A stretch of 12,082 nt of DNA, taken from the NCBI GenBank assembly GCA_002314605.1, contig DCGO01000032.1:1-12082 (forward strand), read 5' to 3'. Position 1 is the first letter of the stretch. Every line of letters starts with the position of its first letter. Origin of the DNA: Lentisphaeria bacterium UBA1776. Its GTDB lineage: Bacteria; Verrucomicrobiota; Lentisphaeria; Victivallales; Victivallaceae. Positions 1 through 7,129 of the stretch are shown in pieces. The position numbers and the translations under genes are program-made. Below the pieces are notes generated by a model. The model had not been told where the DNA came from and did no database searches. It saw only the letters and a program-made list of their open reading frames with translations.

Positions 1-1
1 C

Positions 2-301
2 CCCACCACCAGCGGACGCATGGATACCTATTCCCCCCGGCTTATCGCCGACTGCGGTCTCCGGGGCATGATCGGCAAGGGCGGCCGCTCAACCGCCGTG
101 GTGGACGCCATGAAGGAATACGGTGCCGTCTATTTTGCCGCCGCCGGCGGAACCGGGGCGCTGATCGCATGCTCCATTGTCAAAGCGGAGGTCGTTGCCT
201 TCCCGGATCTGGGACCGGAAGCCATTCACCGTCTGGAGGTCCGGGATCTTCCGCTGGTCGTCGCCATTGACAGTCTCGGCGGGGACCTCTACCGGCGATG
301 A
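2..301 (+). CDS. Fe-S hydro-lyase beta region (class I fumarase / tartrate dehydratase type), 3' end only
   Basis: The reading frame is open from the left edge (first full codon at base 2) to TGA at 299-301, giving about 99 C-terminal residues. It begins with a PTTSGRMDTYSP-like stretch, the conserved substrate-binding region of the fumarase/tartrate dehydratase beta domain. It continues through GLRGMIGKGG, YFAAAGGTGALIA and VVAFPDLGPEAI to a DSLGGDLY end, all typical of this family. Class I enzymes of this type interconvert fumarate and malate with a 4Fe-4S cluster; the cluster cysteines sit in the alpha part, which is outside the window. Whether this is a separate beta subunit or the end of a fused FumA-like protein cannot be told here. 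L-tartrate dehydratase beta is the main alternative, but the TCA enzyme aconitase nearby favours fumarase. Its stop overlaps the next start by ATGA, suggesting translational coupling. Confidence 0.9.
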   Translation, partial: PTTSGRMDTYSPRLIADCGLRGMIGKGGRSTAVVDAMKEYGAVYFAAAGGTGALIACSIVKAEVVAFPDLGPEAIHRLEVRDLPLVVAIDSLGGDLYRR

Positions 302-1977
302 AACGCAATTTACGGTATGCCATTCTGCTGGCCGGAGCATGCGTGATCGCATTTGCGGGCGCATTGGACTATCCTTTTCTGCAATACGATGACTGGGCGT
401 ATGTCACAGGCAATCCCAATCTGGTGCTGGACTGGCCGCATTTCTGGAGGATGATCATTACGCCCGTCCAGAAACTTGCCACACCGCTGCCGCAGGCAAG
501 TTTCTTTCTTGATTATGCCATCGGCGGACTGCAGGTACGAATCTACCATCTGATCAATCTTCTGTGGCATATCGGAGTGGTGTATCTGGCCTGCCGTCTC
601 TTCCGGGAACTGGGAATTTCCCGCAGGACGGCGTTTTTTCTCGCACTGGTTTTTGCCGTGCATCCACAGCGGGTGGAATCGGTGGTATGGATCGCGGAAA
701 GAAAAGACGTCATGTGCGCCTTTTTCTTTCTTCTTGCCTGCGTTTTGCAGCAGAAGGCCCTGCGGCACCGGAAAAACTTTTCCCCCGGATCCGTTGCAGC
801 CATGACGGCCGCAGTTCTCTGCAAACCGTATGCGGTATGTCTGCCGCTGGTTCTGGCGGCACTGGACTTTCACCGTACACACCGTTTCCGCTTCCGGCCC
901 GTGCAGCCGCACCTGATCACTTCCGGACTCCTTCTGATCCTGTTTTGCACCACGGTTCAGAAAGCGGGGAGCAATATCACACAGATCGGGCTGTTTCCGG
1001 TCCTGGCGATCCGCAATTACTGCATGTATTTCTTCAAAACGCTGTACCCGGTCCACCTGTGTCCTCTTTACCCCTTTGTCTATATTACCCCGCTGGATTA
1101 TCTCCTGATCGCCGGATGCATCGGGATCCTGATTTTCATCGGCTGGAAAAAACCGGAGAAACTCAAATTCGACGTTCTGCCAATGCTGTTTGCCGCAGGA
1201 ATGGTTCTGGGGCCGGTTTCCGGTATCATGACCTTCAACGACACGGATTTTGCCGACCGCTACAGTTATGTTCCTTCCATTTTTTTTCTGACCGCTGTCA
1301 CGCTGGCAATCCCGAAACTGCCGGAAAAATTCCGTGCATGGCGTTGGAGTTACCCGGCTGCACTGCTGCTCGGGACACTGCTGTACAAACCGGTATGGAA
1401 CGGAGACGAATCCCTGCTTCGGGAGGCTGTCTCGCGACCGGGATGCAATTTTCATGCCGCCATATATTACTCCGCCTATCTTCAACAGATCGGGGAAGAG
1501 GATTCCATGATGAAACCTTTGGAACAGTACGATCATACCCATCCCCGTGCCGCCAGATTCCGCATACCGCTGCAGCATTTTGAACAGGGAATGCGGCTTC
1601 TGTACCGTTCACGCCGCGGGGCGGATCCGGCACTGCTGCCGGAATTCATGGCCCTCTTGAATCAGGACAGCAAACGCGAATCCATAAAAGTGCTGAATTA
1701 TATTTTTCTGATTCCGCTGATGACTGCTTTCGCCGATTGTGCGCTTTCCGGCGGGAAACCGGACATGGCAGCCCGGATCTACGACGGACTTGCAGAAGAT
1801 TGCCGGGAGAATCCCTTTTACCGGCCATTCTACCACGGAGTGGCAGCGATGCTGCGTAAAGATCCGGCGGCGGCGGTGCCGTACTTTGAACAGGCCCATC
1901 GGTGCAATCCGGGAAATGAAACGGCGCGCCTCAATCTGGAGACGGCCAGACGGAAAGCGGCGGAAAATGCGCGTTGA
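298..1977 (+). CDS. Polytopic membrane glycosyltransferase, TMTC / O-mannosyltransferase-like, with helical C-terminal tail
   Basis: This 559-residue protein probably uses a dolichyl- or polyprenyl-phosphate sugar to glycosylate a substrate on the outer face of the cytoplasmic membrane. An N-terminal membrane segment (about residues 6-24) leads into an outer loop with an acidic pair, YDDWAYVTGNP (D31, D32), the position of the catalytic acidic motif in GT-C enzymes of the PMT type. Residues about 117-137 read VFAVHPQRVESVVWIAERKD, close to the signature of bacterial TMTC-like proteins. CKPYAV (175-180) and FADRYSYVP (318-326) also match. Several further hydrophobic segments run to about residue 365. 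Residues about 480-557 are soluble, helical and TPR-like (paired A/Y/F positions, a PGN turn), and TMTC proteins often carry TPRs. Its start overlaps the upstream hydratase stop (ATGA). The acceptor and sugar donor are unknown. Family assignment is by motif recognition. Confidence 0.8.
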   Translation: MKRNLRYAILLAGACVIAFAGALDYPFLQYDDWAYVTGNPNLVLDWPHFWRMIITPVQKLATPLPQASFFLDYAIGGLQVRIYHLINLLWHIGVVYLACRLFRELGISRRTAFFLALVFAVHPQRVESVVWIAERKDVMCAFFFLLACVLQQKALRHRKNFSPGSVAAMTAAVLCKPYAVCLPLVLAALDFHRTHRFRFRPVQPHLITSGLLLILFCTTVQKAGSNITQIGLFPVLAIRNYCMYFFKTLYPVHLCPLYPFVYITPLDYLLIAGCIGILIFIGWKKPEKLKFDVLPMLFAAGMVLGPVSGIMTFNDTDFADRYSYVPSIFFLTAVTLAIPKLPEKFRAWRWSYPAALLLGTLLYKPVWNGDESLLREAVSRPGCNFHAAIYYSAYLQQIGEEDSMMKPLEQYDHTHPRAARFRIPLQHFEQGMRLLYRSRRGADPALLPEFMALLNQDSKRESIKVLNYIFLIPLMTAFADCALSGGKPDMAARIYDGLAEDCRENPFYRPFYHGVAAMLRKDPAAAVPYFEQAHRCNPGNETARLNLETARRKAAENAR

Positions 1978-2010
1978 CGCGGAAAAATGTACGTCTTACG
2001 CTCAAATGAC

Positions 2011-2039
2011 TTGCCGTACACAGAAATGCATGGTATATT
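2011..2039 (+). promoter_or_regulatory. Sigma70-like promoter upstream of aconitase
   Basis: TTGCCG (2011-2016) and TATATT (2034-2039) are separated by 17 bases, a good match to a housekeeping promoter. Transcription would start near 2046, leaving a leader of about 45 bases before the aconitase ATG at 2092. It lies in the 114-base gap after the glycosyltransferase, the only sizeable gap in this block, so aconitase and the genes after it may form their own transcription unit. No convincing terminator is seen between 1978 and 2010. Confidence 0.55.
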
Positions 2040-2074
2040 ATGGCAGGGATTGACTTGAAAATTTTTTTCAACAT

Positions 2075-2080
2075 AAGGAG
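2075..2080 (+). promoter_or_regulatory. Ribosome binding site that decides the aconitase start
   Basis: AAGGAG at 2075-2080 is a strong Shine-Dalgarno. It lies 11 bases before the ATG at 2092 but only 2 bases before an in-frame TTG at 2083. The ATG is therefore the likely start, giving a protein that begins MAKGTVTQK. Confidence 0.7.
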
Positions 2081-2091
2081 CCTTGAAAATT

Positions 2092-4035
2092 ATGGCAAAA
2101 GGTACCGTCACCCAGAAAATCATCGACCGGCATGTGATCACCGGTTCCAAAGAGGCGGGCAAGGTTGTTTCCATCAAAATTGATCAGACCCTGACACAGG
2201 ATGCCACCGGCACGATGGCGTACCTTGAGCTGGAGGCCATGGGAGTGAACCGGGTCGCCACCGAGCTGTCGGCCTCCTATGTGGACCACAATATGATGCA
2301 GAACGGTCCGGAAAACCGGAACGATCACCTCTATCTCCAGTCCATCGCCAAAAACAAGGGCGTGGCCTTTTCTCCCCCGGGTAACGGGATCTGTCATCAG
2401 GTCCATCTGGAGCGTTTCGGAGTCCCCGGCAAGACCCTGCTGGGCTCGGATTCCCATACTCCCACCGGCGGCGGCATCGGGATGATCGCCATCGGGGCCG
2501 GCGGTCTGGATGTGGCGCTGGCCATGGCCGGCAAGCCCTTCCGCCTGGCGTATCCCCGGGTGATCGGCGTCAAACTTACCGGAAAACTCAAAGCCTGGTG
2601 CGCCGCCAAGGATGTGATCCTGAAACTGCTCTCCATTCTGACCACCAAGGGCAATGTGGGCAATGTGGTGGAATATTTCGGCTCCGGTGTCGCCACCTTG
2701 AGCGTCCCCCAGCGGGCCACCATCACCAACATGGGCGCGGAACTGGGAGTCACCACCTCCGTCTTCCCCTCGGATGACCGGACAAAACAGTTTCTGGAAG
2801 CTCAGGACCGGGGCAGATCCTTCGTCCGGATCGAGGCGGATGCCAAGGCCGAATATGACCGGGTCATCGAAATCGACCTCAACAAGATCGTCCCCATGGC
2901 GGCATGTCCCTCCAGCCCGGACAATATCAGGACCATTGAGGAACTCTCCGGCAATCCGGTTGGACAGGTCATCATCGGCAGCTGCACCAACAGTTCCTAC
3001 CGGGATCTGGCCATGGTGGCTGAAGCATTGAAGGGGCGGAAAGTGCATTCCAGTGTCACATTGTCCATCGCTCCGGGCAGCCGGCAGGTGCTGGAAATGC
3101 TGGCAAGGGAGGGAAAACTTGCCGACATGATTGCAGCCGGAGCGCGGATTCTGGAAACCGGCTGCGGTCCCTGCATCGGGCAGGGACAGAGTCCGGCACA
3201 GGAGACCATTACGGTACGTACCTTCAACCGGAATTTCGCCGGCCGGACCGGCACCCGGGGGGACCAGTCCTATCTGGTCAGTCCGGAAAGCGCCGTTGCC
3301 GCCGCCCTCACCGGATGTTTCACGGACCCGAGGAAACTGGACTTCGGCATGCCGCAGATCCCGGATGTGGAAAAATTCAATATCAATGACAACATGATCA
3401 TCCCGGCTGCGGCGGATGTCAATTCGGAGATCATCCGCAAGCCCACCATCGGGAATCCGCCGGTCAACAATCCCCTGCCGGAAAAAATTGAGGGCGCAGT
3501 ACTGATCAAAGTGGGGGACAAGATCACCACCGACCACATCATGCCGGCGGGGATCTACCTCAAACTCCGGAGCAACATCCCCCAGTATTCCCGGGTGGTT
3601 TTCGACTGCTTCACGGAACCCGGAAAGCCCAGCTTTGCTGAACGGGCCATCGCGGTGCGGGATTCCGGCCGCCACGGAATTATCGTGGGGCGGGACAGTT
3701 ACGGTCAGGGGTCCAGCCGCGAGCACGCGGCAATCTGCCCCATGTATCTCGGAGTGAAGGCTGTGGTGGCGCTGGCCATTGAACGCATTCACAAAGCCAA
3801 TCTGGTCAATTTCGGGATTCTGCCGCTTCTCTTCGCCGATCCGGCGGACTATGACCGGATCGAACCGGAGGACCAGCTGCTGATCGAAAATGCCCGCCGT
3901 CAGCTGGGGGTCGGCAAACCCATGGAGGCGGAAATCGTCAAATCCGACGGCAAAGTCATTCCCGTCAAACTGGTCCATACCCTGTCGGAGGACGATATCC
4001 GGATCATCCTGGCCGGCGGCATGCTGAACTGCTGA
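2092..4035 (+). CDS. acn: Aconitate hydratase, short LeuC/LeuD-fused form
   Basis: This 647-residue cytoplasmic Fe-S enzyme converts citrate to isocitrate via cis-aconitate. The large Fe-S part occupies about residues 1-410. It shows GSDSHTPTGGGIG (118-130), the first cluster cysteine in GSCTNSSY (C298) and the other two in GCGPCIGQG (C358, C361). The C-terminal swivel domain shows KITTDHIMPAG and GRDSYGQGSSREHAA, the latter holding the substrate-binding Ser-Arg. At about 650 residues it matches the short monomeric aconitase group described from Aquifex-like bacteria, not the roughly 890-residue AcnA or the AcnB layout. All expected cluster ligands are present. Homoaconitase or isopropylmalate isomerase are related alternatives, but those normally have separate or differently arranged subunits. 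A promoter and strong ribosome site lie just upstream. A membrane glycosyltransferase starts two bases after the stop. Confidence 0.93.
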   Translation: MAKGTVTQKIIDRHVITGSKEAGKVVSIKIDQTLTQDATGTMAYLELEAMGVNRVATELSASYVDHNMMQNGPENRNDHLYLQSIAKNKGVAFSPPGNGICHQVHLERFGVPGKTLLGSDSHTPTGGGIGMIAIGAGGLDVALAMAGKPFRLAYPRVIGVKLTGKLKAWCAAKDVILKLLSILTTKGNVGNVVEYFGSGVATLSVPQRATITNMGAELGVTTSVFPSDDRTKQFLEAQDRGRSFVRIEADAKAEYDRVIEIDLNKIVPMAACPSSPDNIRTIEELSGNPVGQVIIGSCTNSSYRDLAMVAEALKGRKVHSSVTLSIAPGSRQVLEMLAREGKLADMIAAGARILETGCGPCIGQGQSPAQETITVRTFNRNFAGRTGTRGDQSYLVSPESAVAAALTGCFTDPRKLDFGMPQIPDVEKFNINDNMIIPAAADVNSEIIRKPTIGNPPVNNPLPEKIEGAVLIKVGDKITTDHIMPAGIYLKLRSNIPQYSRVVFDCFTEPGKPSFAERAIAVRDSGRHGIIVGRDSYGQGSSREHAAICPMYLGVKAVVALAIERIHKANLVNFGILPLLFADPADYDRIEPEDQLLIENARRQLGVGKPMEAEIVKSDGKVIPVKLVHTLSEDDIRIILAGGMLNC

Positions 4036-4037
4036 AT

Positions 4038-5714
4038 ATGATGCAGCAACCCCATCGGCACCCGAATTATGAGTGGAGACTTTCCCCGTGCTGGGGAATT
4101 CTTCTGTTGCTGGGTGCTTTTTTTCTGCTGTATGAACCGTGGAACCTGGGACTGAAGGATTTCTTCCGTCAGGAGGGATTCTACGCGGTTCTGGCGCAGG
4201 AAATAGATTCAAAACTGCCGATCTGTACCGCCCACGGGACAGCAGTCCGGAACACGTTTCCCCTGTTCCCGGTAACAGTGCAGCTGCTGACCCGGTGGAC
4301 AGGGATGGAAATGGTCTTTGTCATGCGTCTTCTGTCGGTTTTCATGACCTTTGTCACCGGGATCCTGGTACTGATCAGTGTATGGCGGGCGCGGGACTTT
4401 ACGGCGGCGGCGGTGGCGGCGGCCATGTTCTGGAGCAGCAATATTGTGCTGGAAAAATCATGGGACGGGTATCCGTCCACCACCGTCATGTTCGGACTTC
4501 TGGCGGCCCAGCTGGTTTGGCTTTACCTCGGTTCACGCAAAAACAACTGGAATCTTGCGTGGGTCGCATCCTGCGTGATTCTGGCATTGACATTCTATGC
4601 GGGGGGGTTCTATGTGTTTTTCCTCTTTTTCCTGCCTATGATCTTTCTGCGCCGTCCCTTGACATTATGGCCCAAACTGGCCATGCCGGGCATGCTGATC
4701 GGGCTTGCCGTTTTGGGGGCGGTGATTGTACTGTGGGATCTGCCCTTCCACCTGCTGCCGGCCAATACGCCAGTCCAGCGCTGGTGGCCGGAGTGGCAGA
4801 AATGGGATTATCTTGAAAACCTTCTGCACTTTCCCGTCGATGTGGTGGTCCGTTTCACACCGTGGATCATTCTGGCATGGGCGCCCTTCTGTGTGGCGCT
4901 GCAGGCATTGGATCCCACACCGCTTTTCAGCAAATACCTGCGGGCCATCACGCTGACGACTCTTGTCTTTCTGTGGCTCTCGCCGGAAACAGAGTCCTAC
5001 GATCTCATTTATCTGGCGGCACCGTTTTCCATGCTCTGCGGCATGTATTATGAATCCGCTGTCATGAGGTATGCGCCGCGTCTGAGATTTCTGACGGGGT
5101 ACGGCGGCGGGATCTTCATATTGGGGACGGCTCTCGGCATTCTGTTTTTCTGTACATCGCCGGAATCCCTCATCGCGGTCTTCGTATCGCTCCATGAATC
5201 CATTGCTTTCCGGGAAATTCTGACGTACAGGACGATGGCGCTGGCCGTCGGCAGTATTCTGCTGGTGGCGGCGGGATTTGTTTACTGGGGACCGTCCCGA
5301 AAACCGGTGTGGACATGTCTGCTGCTGGCGGTGCTCTCCGCTGTCTCTTTCTTCCATCTGGTCATGTTTCCCTACCGGATCCAGAATCAGGACCACCGGG
5401 AAATGGCCAAGCTTCTGGCCCGGAAATTGGAACAGGACCGGAAAAATCATTCCTCGCCGGCAAAGATCTTCAAACTCAATATCTCCGATCTTTACAGTGA
5501 ATGCAGTCTTCTGAATGCCCGTGTCCGCAAAATTTCTGTACTGGATGAGCTGCCCATGCGGGAAGATGTCATTTATCTCGTCAGTACGGAATTTCCGCAG
5601 CTCCCGGACCGGATCTGGACCAATCTTCTCGCGCAGGACCAGACCTATCGCGGCCGGCGGATCTGTCTCTGGAAAGGCGTTCTTCGCAAAGAGGAGGAGA
5701 ATATATCCCGATGA
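4038..5714 (+). CDS. Polytopic membrane glycosyltransferase, GT39/ArnT-like (PMT superfamily)
   Basis: This 558-residue protein is almost entirely hydrophobic helices up to about residue 460. Its first outer loop reads LKDFFRQEGFYAVLAQEI (about 39-56). This lines up with the D-E-x-x-Y-A-x-x-A-x-E motif that begins the catalytic loop in ArnT-like GT-C transferases, with only the second acidic residue (E46) clearly kept. NTFPLFPVTVQLLTRWTG (72-89) resembles the next conserved stretch. Such enzymes move a sugar from an undecaprenyl- or dolichyl-phosphate carrier to a lipid or protein outside the membrane. The last 90 residues or so are soluble and unassigned. Two ATGs (4038 and 4041) follow the aconitase stop at once with no strong Shine-Dalgarno, suggesting coupled translation. 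The stop overlaps the rlmN start (ATGA). Donor and acceptor cannot be named. It is not a duplicate of the glycosyltransferase at 298-1977, as the motifs differ. Confidence 0.75.
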   Translation: MMQQPHRHPNYEWRLSPCWGILLLLGAFFLLYEPWNLGLKDFFRQEGFYAVLAQEIDSKLPICTAHGTAVRNTFPLFPVTVQLLTRWTGMEMVFVMRLLSVFMTFVTGILVLISVWRARDFTAAAVAAAMFWSSNIVLEKSWDGYPSTTVMFGLLAAQLVWLYLGSRKNNWNLAWVASCVILALTFYAGGFYVFFLFFLPMIFLRRPLTLWPKLAMPGMLIGLAVLGAVIVLWDLPFHLLPANTPVQRWWPEWQKWDYLENLLHFPVDVVVRFTPWIILAWAPFCVALQALDPTPLFSKYLRAITLTTLVFLWLSPETESYDLIYLAAPFSMLCGMYYESAVMRYAPRLRFLTGYGGGIFILGTALGILFFCTSPESLIAVFVSLHESIAFREILTYRTMALAVGSILLVAAGFVYWGPSRKPVWTCLLLAVLSAVSFFHLVMFPYRIQNQDHREMAKLLARKLEQDRKNHSSPAKIFKLNISDLYSECSLLNARVRKISVLDELPMREDVIYLVSTEFPQLPDRIWTNLLAQDQTYRGRRICLWKGVLRKEEENISR

Positions 5715-6742
5715 AAGCTCCTCTGACTGGCATGTCCATCGAAGCTTTGGCGGAATATGTCAAAAGCAAACACCTCCAGCGTTTCCGGGCCGTACAGATC
5801 GCCGACTGGATCTACCGCAAACGGATCTGGGATCCGGATGAAATGAGCAATCTGCCTGCTCCGCTTCGGATGGAACTCAAAACAGACTTTTCCGCCCCGT
5901 CGAGCCGCGTGGAAACCGTATCGTCTTCCCCGGACGGCACGGAAAAACTCCTGCTGGAACTGCAGGACGGGAATCATGTGGAAATGGTGGTGATCCCGGG
6001 GAATGACAACCGCACCACGTTTTGCCTCAGCACTCAGGTGGGGTGTCCGGTCCGCTGTGTCTTCTGCGCCAGCGGGGCGGGAGGACTGGTCCGGAATCTG
6101 GCGGCCGGAGAGATCATCGAAGAATTCCTCCACGGTACAAAAAAGACCGGAAATTTGCCGGACAACATCGTCTTTATGGGAATCGGCGAAGGGCTGTTGA
6201 ATTTTGAAGCGCTGGAAACGGTGCTGAAGCATCTGACCTCGCCGGAAGGATTCGGCATGGCACCACGGCGGATCACCGTTTCCACCAGCGGCATCGTGCC
6301 GGGGATCCGGAAACTGGCGGCGCTGAAAAAAGAATTCACATTGGCCATATCCCTCCACGCCCCCACGGACGAAATCCGCGCACGGCTGATCCCGGATGCC
6401 TTCCGTTACCCGGTGGCCGAAGTTCTGAAGGCTGCGGATGAGTATCGTGACACCTGCGGCAGAATGGTCACATTGGAATACACGCTTCTGGAAAATCTGA
6501 ACGATTCCCGTGAGGCGGCCCTCCGCATGGCGGAGATCAGCAGAAACCACCATGCGAAAATCAACCTGATTCCCTACAACCAGACGAACCGGGGGTTCAG
6601 GCGTCCTGCGGAGCGGGTCATTCGGGAATTTCAGGAGACGATCGAAAAAAACGGCGGAACAGTGACCCGCCGCAGGGAACGGGGGGCCAGTTCCGATGCC
6701 GCCTGCGGACAGCTGCGGGACAGGGCGGAGCGCCGCAGATAA
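5711..6742 (+). CDS. rlmN: RlmN-type radical-SAM rRNA/tRNA adenine C2-methyltransferase
   Basis: This 343-residue cytoplasmic enzyme most likely methylates C2 of A2503 in 23S rRNA, and in many bacteria A37 of some tRNAs. The radical-SAM cluster motif CxxxCxxC is C112, C116 and C119 in QVGCPVRCVFC. The two extra cysteines used in the RlmN mechanism are present: C105 in TFCLSTQ and the methyl-carrying C332 in SSDAACGQL near the C-terminus. HVEMVVIP (89-96), ITVSTSGIVPGI (188-199), AISLHAP (212-218) and INLIPYN (284-290) are also standard. The SAM-binding GEPL motif reads GEGLLN (159-164), an unusual Pro-to-Gly change. The ATG at 5711 overlaps the upstream stop and follows GAGGAGGAGA (5691-5700). 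The resistance enzyme Cfr is related, but length and motifs fit RlmN better. Confidence 0.92.
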   Translation: MKAPLTGMSIEALAEYVKSKHLQRFRAVQIADWIYRKRIWDPDEMSNLPAPLRMELKTDFSAPSSRVETVSSSPDGTEKLLLELQDGNHVEMVVIPGNDNRTTFCLSTQVGCPVRCVFCASGAGGLVRNLAAGEIIEEFLHGTKKTGNLPDNIVFMGIGEGLLNFEALETVLKHLTSPEGFGMAPRRITVSTSGIVPGIRKLAALKKEFTLAISLHAPTDEIRARLIPDAFRYPVAEVLKAADEYRDTCGRMVTLEYTLLENLNDSREAALRMAEISRNHHAKINLIPYNQTNRGFRRPAERVIREFQETIEKNGGTVTRRRERGASSDAACGQLRDRAERRR

Positions 6743-6864
6743 GGCTGCGTCCCCTGCGGAGCCCCTGGTGCGGGCAACGAAGGCGACGTGATCCATATTC
6801 CACAGACACTCCTGTCATGGAGGATTTTGGATGAACTTGCCGGCAAAAGACCCGGCAGAAATAC

Positions 6865-6892
6865 TTGCAAAAAGCGGAAGAGAGAGTATATT
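6865..6892 (+). promoter_or_regulatory. Sigma70-like promoter upstream of the B12 riboswitch
   Basis: TTGCAA (6865-6870) and TATATT (6887-6892) are 16 bases apart. A start near 6899 would put the riboswitch core about 20-40 bases into the transcript, as expected for a riboswitch leader. The -10 hexamer is identical to the one proposed upstream of aconitase. Confidence 0.6.
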
Positions 6893-6916
6893 AAAGCCGT
6901 TGCAGTTTTATGAAAA

Positions 6917-7115
6917 GCGGCGGTCAACGCCGCGGCAATGAACCCGGTGAAAATCCGGGACTATCGCGTAACTGTGAGCAGTCGAATGTGACTGCGTAGT
7001 CAGAGCTTGCCGAACTGCGATCCCGACGGTTTTCGCGTCAAAGACTCCGGGCAGCTCATTTGAGGCTCTTCCGGAATCCCGCCCCGCAAAAACGCCGGGG
7101 AAGTGCGCGTAACAC
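6917..7115 (+). promoter_or_regulatory. Cobalamin (B12) riboswitch with expression platform
   Basis: The core reads AATGAACCCGGTGAAAATCC then GGGACTATCGCGTAACTGT (6937-6975), matching the conserved cobalamin aptamer pattern GGAA-nnnGGTG-nAAATCC-GGGAC-(C)CGC-nACTGT. CCCGG 6943-6947 pairs with CCGGG 6955-6959 (P4). GCAGTC 6978-6983 pairs with GACTGC 6990-6995 as a short peripheral hairpin. AGTCAGAGCTTGCC (6998-7011) is the B12 box. The core is closed by CGGCGG 6918-6923 or GGCAA 6934-6938 pairing with the TTGCC(G) end of that box. Loop L5 has CGCG (6965-6968). Matching self-complementary CGCGs lie at 7034-7037 and in a GTG-CGCGTAA-CAC hairpin (7103-7115) next to the ribosome site, a candidate L13 for the kissing loop that normally senses ligand. 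This suggests translational control, with B12 reducing expression of 7130-7942. The class is clear; the boundaries and switching mode are inferred. Confidence 0.82.
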
Positions 7116-7129
7116 GAAAGGGATCCATC

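Noticed and set aside
310..1578. Long minus-strand open frame opposite the TMTC-like glycosyltransferase.
   Set aside because: Composition (Gln/Arg/His-rich, no membrane pattern) is that of an antisense artefact; the plus-strand frame has clear family motifs.
2068..4212. A 714-codon open frame on the minus strand opposite aconitase.
   Set aside because: It is the antisense shadow of a GC-rich, strongly conserved gene; the translation has no recognisable domain and is rich in His/Gly/Asp as expected of a reverse-frame artefact.
5645..6796. A 383-codon minus-strand open frame opposite rlmN.
   Set aside because: The plus-strand gene keeps every catalytic cysteine of RlmN; the reverse frame shows no known motif.
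6837..6860. Hairpin TGCCGG...CCGGCA after rlmN, considered as a terminator.
   Set aside because: No T-run follows on either strand, and it lies just upstream of the promoter -35 box, so termination is unsupported.
6831..6941. A 36-codon open frame starting MNLPAKDPAE behind a GGAGG ribosome-like site (6819-6823), itself overlapping a 5-codon frame by ATGA.
   Set aside because: It runs straight through the proposed promoter and ends inside the riboswitch, has no recognisable motif, and is short enough to be chance.
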